The position numbers were made by a program, and so were the translations under genes. Below, in pieces: positions 21,881-30,652 of a DNA stretch of 64,000 nucleotides. This DNA is from Actinomyces procaprae (GTDB taxonomy: Bacteria > Actinomycetota > Actinomycetes > Actinomycetales > Actinomycetaceae), in NCBI RefSeq assembly GCF_004798665.1, contig NZ_CP039292.1, positions 124,001 to 188,000 on the forward strand, read 5' to 3'. The notes beneath the pieces were generated by a model that saw only the letters and a list, made by a program, of their open reading frames with translations, did not search any database and was not told where the DNA came from. Within the stretch, counting starts at the first letter, position 1. Each line of letters opens with the position of its first letter.

Positions 21881-23518
21881 GTGTCCGATCTGATTGTCCG
21901 CTGGGGCGGCCTGCGCGCCGTCGCGGCCCTTGCTGTCAAGATTCTGATCGTCATCGTGCTGGCTCTCGTGGTACCGCTGCTCGCCCTGGACCCGTTCGGC
22001 GCCACGCACGCCCCGGCGGTCGAGATCCATGATGAGGCCGAGGTGGTCGACGACGAGGCCCTCCGGTCCTCCCTGGAGGGCATCGGCTTCCGGCGGGACA
22101 TCCGCCTGGCCGTGTTCACCACCGACGACGTCGACCCCTACGCCAAGTCCGACAACGTCTTCAACGACGCCGTCCTCGACTACGCGCTGAATCGGCAGCC
22201 GTCCTGGATCTCCACCACAGACCCCGACTACTGGGCCGACGGCCTGGTGATCCTCGCCGTATCTCCGCAGGGGCGCTGGGTCGGCTGCTACTTCGGTGAG
22301 GACGTCAAGGTGGACCTGCGCACTCAGCAGCAGATCCAGGACGCCGCGAAGGGCTCCTTCCGCGTGGGGCGCTGGGACGTCGGCTTGCAGACCATGGCGC
22401 AGCGCACCGCCGACTCGCTCGGCAGGCCCATAGCGTCCACGGAGATGACGGTGTTCGTGGCGTTCATGAGCCTGGCCGCCGCCCTTGTACTGCTGGCGTG
22501 GATGTTCTGGTCCCGCCACGAGGCGCGCGACGCCTACACGCAGGCACGCCGTCACTTCACCCGGATCACCACCGACTACGACGCCACCCAGATCCGTGCC
22601 GGCACCATCCCCGCCGACGACGCCCACGGAGCCCAGGTGCTGGCCCGCTTCGCCTGGTTCGAGGAGCGCTATGCGGGACTGGCGCGCCTCTTCGGCGACT
22701 TCGGCTCCCCGCGCGGCGCCCAGTGGTTCATGGGCGGCCAGCGGCGGCGCGCCCAGGTGCTGGCCGTCAGCGCCAAGGAGTTGGACAAGGTCGACGACGT
22801 CATCGCCGCCGCCTCCGCCTTCCTCACCCTCGGCCCCGGCTGGGACAAGGCCTGGGAGAACGAGAAGGGGCCGGTGCGTGAAGACCTCGCCTCCTACACG
22901 GACCTGTGCACCTCCGTTGCCGAAAGCACCCGGCTCGCCCACGTGAGCTTCGACGTCGAGGCCGACCGCGCCTGGATCCGGAGCCGTGAAGACCGGCTCG
23001 CAGCGATGACCTTCGAGCTGGTACTGCGCAGGATCACGCCGTCGGCCGCCCTGAGTGAGCTCGACGTGATCGCCGCGGACGTGCATCACCGCTGCGAGAG
23101 CCTGGCCCGGCGCGCCCTGGAGGCGGACACCTCGAGCCTGGGCCAGGAACGGCTCAACCGCTACGAGCGTGCGCGCCGGGCGGACGCCTACCGCAGCGGT
23201 GGCTCCGACTACCAGGGCTGGTGGTCCACTTCCCGCAGCGGCCGTGTGCAGTACAACCCCGCCACCACAATTCGCGTCAACTCCAAGTCGGCGGGCCTGC
23301 GTGCCCCGGGCCTGTTCGCCTCCGGCACCGGCCCGATGCCGGGGTTCTCCAGCCCGGTTGCCGGCCTGGTCACCGGCTACAGCAAGGCGTCCACCTACAC
23401 GCCCCCTTCATCGAGCGGGGGTGACTTCTCCGGGTCCGGCTCCTCCAGCCACTTCAGCGGTGGTGGTATCAGTGGCGGCAGTAGTTTCCACGGCTCCGGC
23501 TCTTCCTCCCGCTTCTGA
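21881..23518 (+). CDS. DUF5129-type membrane protein, first of two tandem paralogues
   Basis: 545 aa from the GTG at 21881 (GGAGGTGCCC upstream). A first membrane segment at about residues 13-36 is followed by an exported domain resembling a TPM-like fold (EIHDEAEVVDDEALRSSLEG, then GRWVGCYFGEDVKVDLRTQ), a second membrane segment at about 189-211, and a long cytoplasmic part rich in helices. The tail is Gly/Ser-rich and ends SGSGSSSRF, a pattern typical of actinobacterial TPM proteins. Function is unknown; TPM-like proteins are linked to membrane protein turnover or repair. The next gene is a paralogue 26 bp downstream, with which it shares almost identical DNA over the exported domain. Confidence 0.75.
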   Translation: MSDLIVRWGGLRAVAALAVKILIVIVLALVVPLLALDPFGATHAPAVEIHDEAEVVDDEALRSSLEGIGFRRDIRLAVFTTDDVDPYAKSDNVFNDAVLDYALNRQPSWISTTDPDYWADGLVILAVSPQGRWVGCYFGEDVKVDLRTQQQIQDAAKGSFRVGRWDVGLQTMAQRTADSLGRPIASTEMTVFVAFMSLAAALVLLAWMFWSRHEARDAYTQARRHFTRITTDYDATQIRAGTIPADDAHGAQVLARFAWFEERYAGLARLFGDFGSPRGAQWFMGGQRRRAQVLAVSAKELDKVDDVIAAASAFLTLGPGWDKAWENEKGPVREDLASYTDLCTSVAESTRLAHVSFDVEADRAWIRSREDRLAAMTFELVLRRITPSAALSELDVIAADVHHRCESLARRALEADTSSLGQERLNRYERARRADAYRSGGSDYQGWWSTSRSGRVQYNPATTIRVNSKSAGLRAPGLFASGTGPMPGFSSPVAGLVTGYSKASTYTPPSSSGGDFSGSGSSSHFSGGGISGGSSFHGSGSSSRF

Positions 23519-23544
23519 GCGGGCCGGCATTACTGGGGGTATCC

Positions 23545-25230
23545 GTGTCCGATCTGATGGTCCGCTGGGGCGGCCTGCGCGCGGTGGTATCGCTCGCGGT
23601 CAAGTGCTTGGCCGTCGTTGCGCTTGGCCTGGTGATTCCGCTGTACATCGTGGCGCCGTTCGGCGCCACGCACGCCCCGGCGGTCGAGATCCATGATGAG
23701 GCCGCGGTGGTCGACGACGAGGTCCTCCGGTCCTCCCTGGAGGGCATCGGCTTCCGGCGGGACATCCGCCTGGCCGTGTTCACCACCGACGACGTCGACC
23801 CGGATTCCGAGGTCGACACTGTCCTCAACGACGCCGTCCTCGACTACGCGCTGAATCGGCAGCCGTCCTGGATCTCCACCACAGACCCCGACTACTGGGC
23901 CGACGGCCTGGTGATCCTCGCAGTGTCCCCGCAGGGGCGCTGGGTCGGCTGCTACTTCGGTGAGGACGTCAAGGTCGGCAAGTACACCGAGGGGAGGATC
24001 CAGGACGCCGCCAGGGGCTCCTTCCGCACGGCGCAGTGGGAGGCCGGCCTGGAGGCCATGGCCCGGCGCACCGCCGACTCGCTCGGCAAGCCCATCGCCT
24101 CGGCGCGGGCGGCGGTAGTCGTGACCTGCCTGAGCATCGCCGCCGCCCTCGCCCTGCTCGGGCTGGTCTTCTTCTGCCGCTACGCGGCGCGCGGCTCCCA
24201 GCGGCGGGCCCGGCGGTACTTCGCCCAGGTAACCGCGGACTACGACGCCACCCAGATCCGTGCCGGCGCCGTCCCCGCCGCCGACGCCTACGGCGCCCAG
24301 GTGCTGGCCCGCTTCGCCTGGTTCGAGGAGCGGTACATGCAGCTGGTGCGGCGGTTCCGCGAGTTCGGTGAGCCCCGTGGCGCCCAGTGGTTCACCTTGC
24401 GCTGCTTCACGGATGCCGCGGAGCTGGAGGGCAGGGCGGAGGAACTGGACCGGCTCGACGACGTCATCGCCGCGGCCTCCGCCTTCCTCACCCTGGGCCC
24501 AGGTTGGGAGAAGGCGTGGGAGAACGAGCTGGGCCCGGTGCACGAGGACCTCGGCTCCTACGCCGCCCTGTGCGCCTCCGTGGCCTTCAGCACGCTGCGG
24601 GCCAAGGTGAGCTTCGACGTCGGGCCGGACCGGGCCGTGGTCCAGGAGCGGCGCAACCGGCTGGCGGGAATGACGAGCGACTTGGCCTCCGGGGCGCTGA
24701 CGCCGTCGGCGGCCCTGGACGAGCTCGATGCGATCGCCGTGGACGTCCACTACCGCTGCGACGACCTGGCCCGGCGGGCACTGGCCGCCGACACCTCCAA
24801 GCAGGGGCGCGAGCGGCTGGCCCGCTATGAGCAGGACTATGCGCGAGGCAAGTACGCCGACGGGGGCGCCGAATACCAGGGCTGGTGGTCCAGCTCGGCG
24901 CGCAGCGAGCGCCACTACTACGACCCGGCCACCACCATCCGCATCAACTCCAAGTCAGTGGGCCTGGAGGCCCCGGGCCTGTACGAGTCGGTTGTGCGCG
25001 GGCGGGGCGTGCCGACCGCGGGCCTGTACGGCGCCGATCAGCACTCGCCGGGAGCGGGCACGCCGAGCGCCGGCGCGGCGCCGCTGTTCTTCCGTCCCGT
25101 CGGCGCCCTGGTCACCGGTTACAGCGAAATCGCCTCGCCCGCGGCCGGGTCCGCCTCCGGCGGCTGGTCCGGCTCCTCAAGCGGCTACGGCGGCGGCTTC
25201 TCGGGTTCCGGCTCCAGCTCCCGCTTCTGA
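23545..25230 (+). CDS. DUF5129-type membrane protein, second tandem paralogue
   Basis: 561 aa from the GTG at 23545 (GGGGGT upstream). Same layout as the preceding protein: membrane segment at about 13-36, exported TPM-like domain, second membrane segment at about 188-212, helical cytoplasmic part, and Gly/Ser tail SGYGGGFSGSGSSSRF. DNA of about 23656-23975 is nearly identical to 21992-22311, whereas the cytoplasmic parts have diverged more. The pair probably arose by tandem duplication, with the exported domain kept alike by gene conversion or selection. The two may form a heteromer; this is inferred from their tight linkage. Confidence 0.75.
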   Translation: MSDLMVRWGGLRAVVSLAVKCLAVVALGLVIPLYIVAPFGATHAPAVEIHDEAAVVDDEVLRSSLEGIGFRRDIRLAVFTTDDVDPDSEVDTVLNDAVLDYALNRQPSWISTTDPDYWADGLVILAVSPQGRWVGCYFGEDVKVGKYTEGRIQDAARGSFRTAQWEAGLEAMARRTADSLGKPIASARAAVVVTCLSIAAALALLGLVFFCRYAARGSQRRARRYFAQVTADYDATQIRAGAVPAADAYGAQVLARFAWFEERYMQLVRRFREFGEPRGAQWFTLRCFTDAAELEGRAEELDRLDDVIAAASAFLTLGPGWEKAWENELGPVHEDLGSYAALCASVAFSTLRAKVSFDVGPDRAVVQERRNRLAGMTSDLASGALTPSAALDELDAIAVDVHYRCDDLARRALAADTSKQGRERLARYEQDYARGKYADGGAEYQGWWSSSARSERHYYDPATTIRINSKSVGLEAPGLYESVVRGRGVPTAGLYGADQHSPGAGTPSAGAAPLFFRPVGALVTGYSEIASPAAGSASGGWSGSSSGYGGGFSGSGSSSRF

Positions 25231-25377
25231 GGCCGACGACGGTGCTGCGCGGCCGGCCGGGAGGGCGCGCGTGGAGCCGGCCGCCTCTGGTGCGGGCGCG
25301 GCGCCTGCCGTAGGCGGTTGCCGCGGCCCGCAGGGGTCGGGCGGTCGTTGCCGGTCCCACCCGGTAGGCTGGCGCGC

Positions 25378-26247
25378 ATGTCGAAGAAGAACCGCCAGCG
25401 GCGTCGCGACGACCGCAAGGCCGCCAAGAAGCAGCAGATCCCCTTCGTGGCCCGACCCTTCGAGGGGCTTGCGGCCGAGCAGGACCTGGTGGCGATGATG
25501 CAGATCATCCCCGCCGCATCCCTGACGGTGCGCCTGAACGCCGACCACGGCGGCCAGGAGGTCCAGCTGGTCACGCTCCTGCCGGAGCTGGCCCGCTCCC
25601 TCAAGCGCGCTGACGGTCAGGTGCTCGTGGCCATGCAGACCACCGTGCACTCCGGGGATGCCAGCCGTGACGTGGCTGCCGCCCTGCTGGACGCCCTCGA
25701 CCTCGAACCGGGAACCGGCCTGCCGGCCAGCGGCCTGCCCGAGCCGGGCGAGCGCCTCCAGGACATCCTCGATCCCGATGACACCGCGCGCATCCGGGTG
25801 CACGAGTCCTTTGACTTCTGGCTCACCGCCGAGCAGGCGGAGCAGCCCGAGGCGGCGCAGATCGTGGAGGATGCCAAGAGCGAGATCGCCCCGACCGTGC
25901 CGGTGCCCGGCGTTGAGAACGCCTACTGGTGCCGCATGAACGGCAAGGAGTTCGTCCGCTGGGTGCGTGGCGAGGATGAGGACGCCTTCTTCAACGCCTT
26001 CGCCCGCATCCACGCCGCCCGCGCATCCGACCTGGAGGAGGGGGCCCGTTTCCTCGGGGCCTTCCGCGCCTGCGGCCTGGCCATCCCCGTGTGGGAGCTG
26101 GTGCCCGGCACCGAGGCCGAGGAGCTCACCGAGCCCATGCGTGCCATGGCGCAGCGGCTGGAGGCCGCCCTCGCCGAGGACGGCCCGCTCGACGCCGAGG
26201 CCCGCCGGGCCAAGGCCGGCATCATCTCCCGTCAGGTGAACCTGTAA
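25378..26247 (+). CDS. DUF5926 family protein
   Basis: 289 aa, ATG at 25378. The N-terminus is strongly basic (MSKKNRQRRRDDRKAAKKQQ), then IPFVARPFEGLAAEQDLVAM, the signature by which I recognise this actinobacterial family; relatives have often been misnamed as SecA or topoisomerase. The rest is an acidic globular domain with DAKSEIAPTVPVPGVENAYW and WELVPGTEAEELTEPM, and no catalytic motif I can name. The Lys/Arg-rich start suggests RNA or ribosome contact. It stands alone on this strand, converging with the fructosamine kinase gene only 23 bp away. Function unknown. Confidence 0.75.
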   Translation: MSKKNRQRRRDDRKAAKKQQIPFVARPFEGLAAEQDLVAMMQIIPAASLTVRLNADHGGQEVQLVTLLPELARSLKRADGQVLVAMQTTVHSGDASRDVAAALLDALDLEPGTGLPASGLPEPGERLQDILDPDDTARIRVHESFDFWLTAEQAEQPEAAQIVEDAKSEIAPTVPVPGVENAYWCRMNGKEFVRWVRGEDEDAFFNAFARIHAARASDLEEGARFLGAFRACGLAIPVWELVPGTEAEELTEPMRAMAQRLEAALAEDGPLDAEARRAKAGIISRQVNL

Positions 26248-26270
26248 GTGTTAGGCGCGCGGCGTCGGCC

Positions 26271-27155
26271 TCAGGCGTAGCGGCGGGCCACCGCCACCGC
26301 CTGCGGCCCGTAGCCGCCCCCGAACAGGAACACGTGGATCATCAGCAGGTGCAGCTGGTGCAGTCCCACGCGCTCGCGCCAGCCATCCGCCAGCGGTGAG
26401 GCCTCGTGGTAGCCGGCCACGATCCGCTCCAGATACGGCTGCCCGAACACGCCCAGGGCCGCCAGGTCTGTCTCCGCGTGCGCACCCTGGGCGAGCGGGT
26501 CGATCAGCACGCCCACGGTTCCGCCCGCCCCATGGTCCGCGCCGGCGGGAGCCCAGTCGGCGACTTCCGCCGTCGGCACCCACAGGACGTTGCCGGTCCA
26601 CAGGTCGCCGTGCGTGCGCGCGACGGCGACGGCGTCGCCCCGCGCGGCGGCGGCGTGGCGGGTGAGGCGGGGCTGGGCGGAGTCGAATTCGCCGTCGGCC
26701 AGGCGCTGGCAGACCCGCTCCAGGACGGCGGCGTCGGCGGCGGAGAGCGTGCCCGCATCCCGTCCCGGGCGGATGTAGGGGGCGATGCGGTCCGCGGCGT
26801 AGAACTCGCCCCAGCGGCGCGGCGTTCCGGAGTCGACCGCGTGCGGGCGCAGGCGGATATCGCTGCGGCCCATCTGGGTGTGCCCGTCCCAGCCGGGCGG
26901 GGCGCACCCGAAGGCCGGCGCCCCGGCGGCGTGGGTGACGGCCAGCGCCCGCCCGAAGGCCTCCGCCGCCGCCGGCGTCACCCGAGAATCGGTGAGCCGC
27001 GGCTCCTCGATCCAGCCGTCGCCGACGCGTGCCGGGACGACGCAGGCGCCGCCGTCGGCCATGGCCCGGCCGAGCCAGGCCAGTCCCTGCGCCTCCAGGC
27101 GGGTGGCGCCGGGCAGATCGTCCTGCTTGCGGATGGTGGGCCGGTGAGCGTGCAC
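26271..27155 (-). CDS. Fructosamine/ketosamine kinase family protein
   Basis: 294 aa from a GTG at 27155. It has the aminoglycoside-phosphotransferase-like fold of the Fructosamin_kin family: N-terminal HAHRPTIRKQDDLPGATRLE, the catalytic loop VARTHGDLWTGNVLW with the HGD motif near residue 183, and the Asp of the metal site in VGVLIDPLAQGAHAETDLAA. The C-terminus has HQLHLLMIHVFLFGGGY. Bacterial members phosphorylate fructosamines or ribulosamines and so remove glycation products. The gene follows the aldolase gene on the same strand after 26 bp, so it is probably in its operon. The first residues are short compared with typical members, so a start further upstream is possible. Confidence 0.85.
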   Translation of the reverse strand: MHAHRPTIRKQDDLPGATRLEAQGLAWLGRAMADGGACVVPARVGDGWIEEPRLTDSRVTPAAAEAFGRALAVTHAAGAPAFGCAPPGWDGHTQMGRSDIRLRPHAVDSGTPRRWGEFYAADRIAPYIRPGRDAGTLSAADAAVLERVCQRLADGEFDSAQPRLTRHAAAARGDAVAVARTHGDLWTGNVLWVPTAEVADWAPAGADHGAGGTVGVLIDPLAQGAHAETDLAALGVFGQPYLERIVAGYHEASPLADGWRERVGLHQLHLLMIHVFLFGGGYGPQAVAVARRYA

Positions 27156-27181
27156 CCGCCCAGCATCCCACGCGGCCGTGC

Positions 27182-28093
27182 TCAGGTGGTTGAGGCCCGG
27201 TAGACCTCGGCGATCGAGGCCTCCAGGGCGGCGTCGAACTCCGCCTGGGTCTGTGAGGCGTCCAGGCCCTCCAGCAGGGCGCGGGAGAAGCTGGCGATCA
27301 GGCCCCGGTTGCGGGCCAGGCGACGGTTCGCCTCGGCGCGGGTGTAGCCGCCGGACAGGGCCGCCACGCGGGCGACGCGCGGGTGGCGCATGAGCGCGTG
27401 GTAGAAGTCCGTGACCGAGGGGATGGTCAGCTTCAGCACGACGTCGCGGCCGTCAGGCAGGTCATCCAGGTGGGCGTTGAGGGATGCCAGCAGGAGCAGC
27501 TCGATGCCGGTCTTGTCCGGGGCGTGGATGTCCACCTCGGGCTCGATGATGGGGGTGAGCCCGGCGTCGAGGATCTGGTTCGCGATCTCGAACTGCTGGT
27601 CGACGACGGCGGCGACGCCCTGGGTGTCGGCGTGCAGGATGACCGAGCGCATCTTCGTGCCGAAGACATGCTTGTTCACGGCTTTGGCCAGCGTGTCCTC
27701 CAGGTCCGGGATGGGCTTCATGGTGCGGGCGCCGTGAGCCTCCTCGGCCAGGCCCTTGTCCACCTTCAGGAAGGGCACGATGCCCTTGACGTCCCACAGG
27801 TAGTCGGCGGTGGGGCGGGCGTCGACCTCCGAGTCGAGGGTGCGCTCGAACAGGATGGCGGCGAGGATGCGCTCAGAGGTGAAGGCGGGGCTGGTCATGA
27901 CGCGGGTGCGCATGGCGTGGACCAGGTCGAACATCTCCTCCTCGCTGCTCCACGCGTTGGGTTCGATGCCGTAGGCCTTCAGGGCGCGCGGGGTGGATCC
28001 GCCGGACTGGTCGAGGGCGGCGATGAAGCCGGCGCCGTGGCGGATCCGTTCCATCTGCTGGTTGCTTCGTTCGGTACGCGGTTGGGTGGACAT
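27182..28093 (-). CDS. fda: Class I fructose-bisphosphate aldolase
   Basis: 303 aa from the ATG at 28093, preceded by AGGAGGCACGCC. It is the short prokaryotic class I type, with GAGFIAALDQSGGSTPRALK at the N-terminus, VKGIVPFLKVDKGLAEEAHG (a Lys in this region lies in the active site), LTPIIEPEVDIHAPDKTGIE with active-site Glu residues, and VVLKLTIPSVTDFYHALM, which contains the Schiff-base Lys. It cleaves fructose 1,6-bisphosphate in glycolysis in the cytoplasm without metal. Upstream lies an operator-in-promoter arrangement, suggesting sugar-dependent control. The fructosamine kinase gene follows at once. Confidence 0.93.
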   Translation of the reverse strand: MSTQPRTERSNQQMERIRHGAGFIAALDQSGGSTPRALKAYGIEPNAWSSEEEMFDLVHAMRTRVMTSPAFTSERILAAILFERTLDSEVDARPTADYLWDVKGIVPFLKVDKGLAEEAHGARTMKPIPDLEDTLAKAVNKHVFGTKMRSVILHADTQGVAAVVDQQFEIANQILDAGLTPIIEPEVDIHAPDKTGIELLLLASLNAHLDDLPDGRDVVLKLTIPSVTDFYHALMRHPRVARVAALSGGYTRAEANRRLARNRGLIASFSRALLEGLDASQTQAEFDAALEASIAEVYRASTT

Positions 28094-28176
28094 GGCGTGC
28101 CTCCTGGCTGGATTGTGCGGGTGCTCGGGACGACGTTGTCGCGGCGTTGGCGGCTGTGCCAGCTCGGGCACAAACC

Positions 28177-28205
28177 ATTATATGTGAGAACGGTTCTCAT
28201 ATAAA
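28177..28205 (-). promoter_or_regulatory. Aldolase promoter with an operator filling the spacer
   Basis: On the minus strand TATAAT (28177-28182) is preceded, after exactly 17 bp, by a weak -35 TTTATA (28200-28205). The spacer contains the perfect palindrome TGAGAAC-C-GTTCTCA (28185-28199). The -10 is about 85 bp before the aldolase ATG. A regulator bound here would block polymerase directly. The repressor is not known; the two LacI proteins of the window prefer different sequences. Confidence 0.7.
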
Positions 28206-28259
28206 GGGGGTGGCGGGGTGGGCTGCGCGGTGGGCGCGGCTGCGTAGATGTCCGCCGTC

Positions 28260-28430
28260 CGAGGGAATGCGAGGGTGACCGCGCGCCCCGAAATACGGCC
28301 CGGTCCGTGCTCGTATGGGGGAATGTGAGGGTGACCGCGCGCCCCCGAAATACGGCTCGGTGTGTGTTCGTGTGGGGGGAATGCGAGGGTGACCGCGCGT
28401 CCCGAAATACTGCTCGGTCCGTGCTGGGGG
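28260..28430. repeat. Three tandem repeats of 56-58 bp
   Basis: The segment GAATGCGAGGGTGACCGCGC followed by CCCCGAAATACGG and CGGTCCGTGCTCGTATGG occurs three times with periods of 56 and 58 bp (aatg at 28266, 28322, 28380). It lies between the aldolase promoter and the convergently placed end of the unknown gene at 28449. No coding potential seen; together with the promoter it fills the 28094-28448 gap. Confidence 0.8.
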
Positions 28431-28448
28431 CTGTTGTGCGAGGTCTGC

Positions 28449-29180
28449 TCAGGCGGCCGCGACCGATGCGGCGCGCGCGGTGGGCAGCACCTCCGCGGCG
28501 AAGACCCTCCCGGGCTGCCCGAGTATGCCTTCCCTCCCGCAGAATCCCAGGGTGAACCAGATGGTCTCCACCGTGCCGGCGAGTCGCTCGCCACAATCCC
28601 GCCGGGAGTCACCGCGGGATGCCTGCACTGACCGCCTCCATGCCATGTACTCGGCCGGCTCGCCATTCGGGCCGCCCAGGATGTTCAGCTCGTAGTCGCC
28701 CAGGTCTTGCTGTGCCACCTGCTCGATGTCGCCCCATGCGGTGGGGGCGCCGTCGGCGCCGTTCGGGGCTCCGCACGCCGCCGCCCAGTGCGGTGCCAGT
28801 GCCTCCACCAGCCCGGGCACGACCGGGTCGGTGCTGATCCGGCCCAGCCATACGGCGACCTCCTGGCTGGGGCTGGACGAGGAGAGGCTGAGGGAGTCGA
28901 ATACGGCGTCGTGCATGGACAGCAGGTCCGGGCGGGAGTCGCTTGCATCGGTGGTCGGCGTCTCCCACCGTCCTCGGGTGTTCAGGGCGTGAAGCCCCAG
29001 GGCGAGTTCATACAGACGCCCGAGTCCGACGGCGAGTGTGGTGGTGACGGAGTCGCGATTGGTCTCAGACAGGCCGCCTTGGCGCAGCACACGCACTCCG
29101 GTGGCAAGCAAGTCGCGTGCTGTCACGGATCGGAAGCGGAGTTCGAGGTCCTGCTGTGCCGATAGCGTCAGGGCGGTCAT
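28449..29180 (-). CDS. Protein of unknown function
   Basis: 243 aa from an ATG at 29180; the frame continues upstream but that part is poor in conserved features. The sequence begins MTALTLSAQQDLELRFRSVT and is mostly helical in character, with Ser-rich LSLSSSSPSQEVAVWLGRIS in the middle and conserved-looking GDIEQVAQQDLGDYELNILG. No signal peptide, membrane segment or catalytic motif is visible. I do not recognise a family. It is divergent from the vsr gene about 200 bp away, so a link to DNA modification or defence is possible but unproven. Confidence 0.6.
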   Translation of the reverse strand: MTALTLSAQQDLELRFRSVTARDLLATGVRVLRQGGLSETNRDSVTTTLAVGLGRLYELALGLHALNTRGRWETPTTDASDSRPDLLSMHDAVFDSLSLSSSSPSQEVAVWLGRISTDPVVPGLVEALAPHWAAACGAPNGADGAPTAWGDIEQVAQQDLGDYELNILGGPNGEPAEYMAWRRSVQASRGDSRRDCGERLAGTVETIWFTLGFCGREGILGQPGRVFAAEVLPTARAASVAAA

Positions 29181-29384
29181 GACGTGAATGTTATGTTCTC
29201 GATGCGGGATCGTGGTGAGGCGCGCCGGGGTGTCGGGTGCTCGGGCGTGTGCCCGCCGGCCTCCGGTCCGGTTGCCCTGCTGCGGGCAGTGTCTCAGCAC
29301 GCCTGAAGCGCCTTGCGCGGCGTGTGGCGAGCTACCATGGCGGGCAGGCCGACCGAATCGTCTCGTGTCGGGAGGGAAGCCGGT

Positions 29385-29879
29385 ATGGCTGAGGCCAGCA
29401 GGGTAGGAAAAAGCGATGGCGGTGAGCCCGCTGTCCCGGACGCGTTGCACGCTCCGGAACCGGGCCGTGAAAGGTCAACAAGCGTGGCGGTTAGCGCGCC
29501 GCGCTATGCGGCGCTGCCCAGTCGCGACACGGCGCCAGAGGTCGCGCTGCGCCGCGCGTTGTGGCGAGCCGGCTTCAGATGCCGGGTGCAGTATGTGGTT
29601 CCGGGGCTACCACGAAGAAAGGTGGACATTGCCTTCACCAGGCAAAAGGTGGCGGTTCAGGTCGACGGCTGCTTCTGGCACGGGTGCCCGCAGCACTGCG
29701 TTCCGCCGACGAGGAACCCGGACTGGTGGAAGTGGAAGATCGCGCGTAACCAGGCCCGGGACAGGGACACCGATGAAAAGCTTGCGGCGCTGGGCTGGGA
29801 TGTTGTGCGCGTGTGGGAGCACGAGCCGATCGACACGGCATTCGCACAGGTAGTTGCGCGGCTGGTTGGCCCTGCATAA
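29385..29879 (+). CDS. vsr: Very-short-patch repair endonuclease (Vsr)
   Basis: 164 aa from the ATG at 29385, preceded by GGGAGGGAAGC. The Vsr fold is complete: SRDTAPEVALRRALWRAGFR, then RRKVDIAFTRQKVAVQVDGC with the catalytic Asp and FWHGCPQHC with zinc-ligand Cys/His residues, NPDWWKWKIARNQARDRDTD, and WDVVRVWEHEP at the end. Vsr nicks 5' of T in T:G mismatches arising from 5-methylcytosine deamination and is normally encoded next to a cytosine methyltransferase. No methyltransferase is present in this window, so it is either an orphan or serves a methylase elsewhere. The N-terminal 45 residues are low in conservation and the true start may be later. Confidence 0.88.
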   Translation: MAEASRVGKSDGGEPAVPDALHAPEPGRERSTSVAVSAPRYAALPSRDTAPEVALRRALWRAGFRCRVQYVVPGLPRRKVDIAFTRQKVAVQVDGCFWHGCPQHCVPPTRNPDWWKWKIARNQARDRDTDEKLAALGWDVVRVWEHEPIDTAFAQVVARLVGPA

Positions 29880-30167
29880 GGGCACGTCCAGTACCGCATG
29901 CCCCATGCCGCGGTACTACGCGCCTGTCTACGCCAACGCTCCATCAGGCTTGCGCGCGCTGAACCACGGCGGGCCTGGCGTCGGCTCGAGGGAGTCCCCG
30001 CCGGCTCTACGCGTCCTCTGACCGGCAAAAACGTGCACTTCCGGTTTGGGGGTGTGGGGTTGTTGTGGCGGGCCGATCCGGGGTGTGGGCCGTCGGCCCT
30101 GTTATGTGGGTGCTTGGGTGGCGGTGTGCGGTCGGGCGTCTGCGTGCGTGGCCGTTGAGCCTGCCAG

Positions 30168-30305
30168 TTGGACCGCTTGTGCCCCCGTTGGACCGCTGTG
30201 CCCCCGTTGGACCGCCGTAGCCGCTGGTTACAGCGGTCCAACCGCGCGTGAGCGGTCCAACGGGGAGTGGGCGGTCCAACGGGGGCGTGAGCGGTCCAAC
30301 GGGGC
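30168..30305. repeat. TTGGACCGC box array (family B), copy 1
   Basis: Three direct TTGGACCGC boxes about 20 bp apart are followed by a centre GTAGCCGCTGGTTAC and then four inverted GCGGTCCAA boxes at a similar spacing. The whole is a large interrupted palindrome. Similar arrays lie at 37089 and 55173. Confidence 0.88.
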
Positions 30306-30611
30306 GGCACAAGACCCCGCCCGCCCCCTTCGGCTGCCGACAACCAGGCGCCCGGCACCGCGGGAACGGCCCTGGACGCTCGACTGCGCACAACAATCCT
30401 CACCGAGCACACGGGCCAGCCCGCCCGGAGGCACCCACATCGCCGGCACCGCCCCACCAGCGCAAACGACTCGCACAACACGGCGTAGCGGGGTGTCCAG
30501 ATTCGGCGCGGGTGGGCCCGGCGTGCGCGCGCCGCACGCTCAGTCGTGGCGCTCTTTCAGAGACTTGGCGGAATCATGCGGAAAACACCTCAGCCGGTGA
30601 ACGGGGTGCTC

Positions 30612-30652
30612 GGCTCCGGCGTGCGCCGACCCCTGCGGCGCACGCCGGAGCC
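30612..30652. repeat. Perfect 17-bp hairpin inside the 30034 element
   Basis: GGCTCCGGCGTGCGCCG (30612-30628) pairs with CGGCGCACGCCGGAGCC (30636-30652) around a 7-nt loop. No U-tract follows. It may be a terminator-like or structural part of the element. Confidence 0.7.

Noticed and set aside
26251-27171. Alternative longer frame over the fructosamine kinase gene
   Set aside because: It lacks the HGD kinase loop and reads as Arg/Gly-rich shadow; the frame 26271-27155 has the family motifs.
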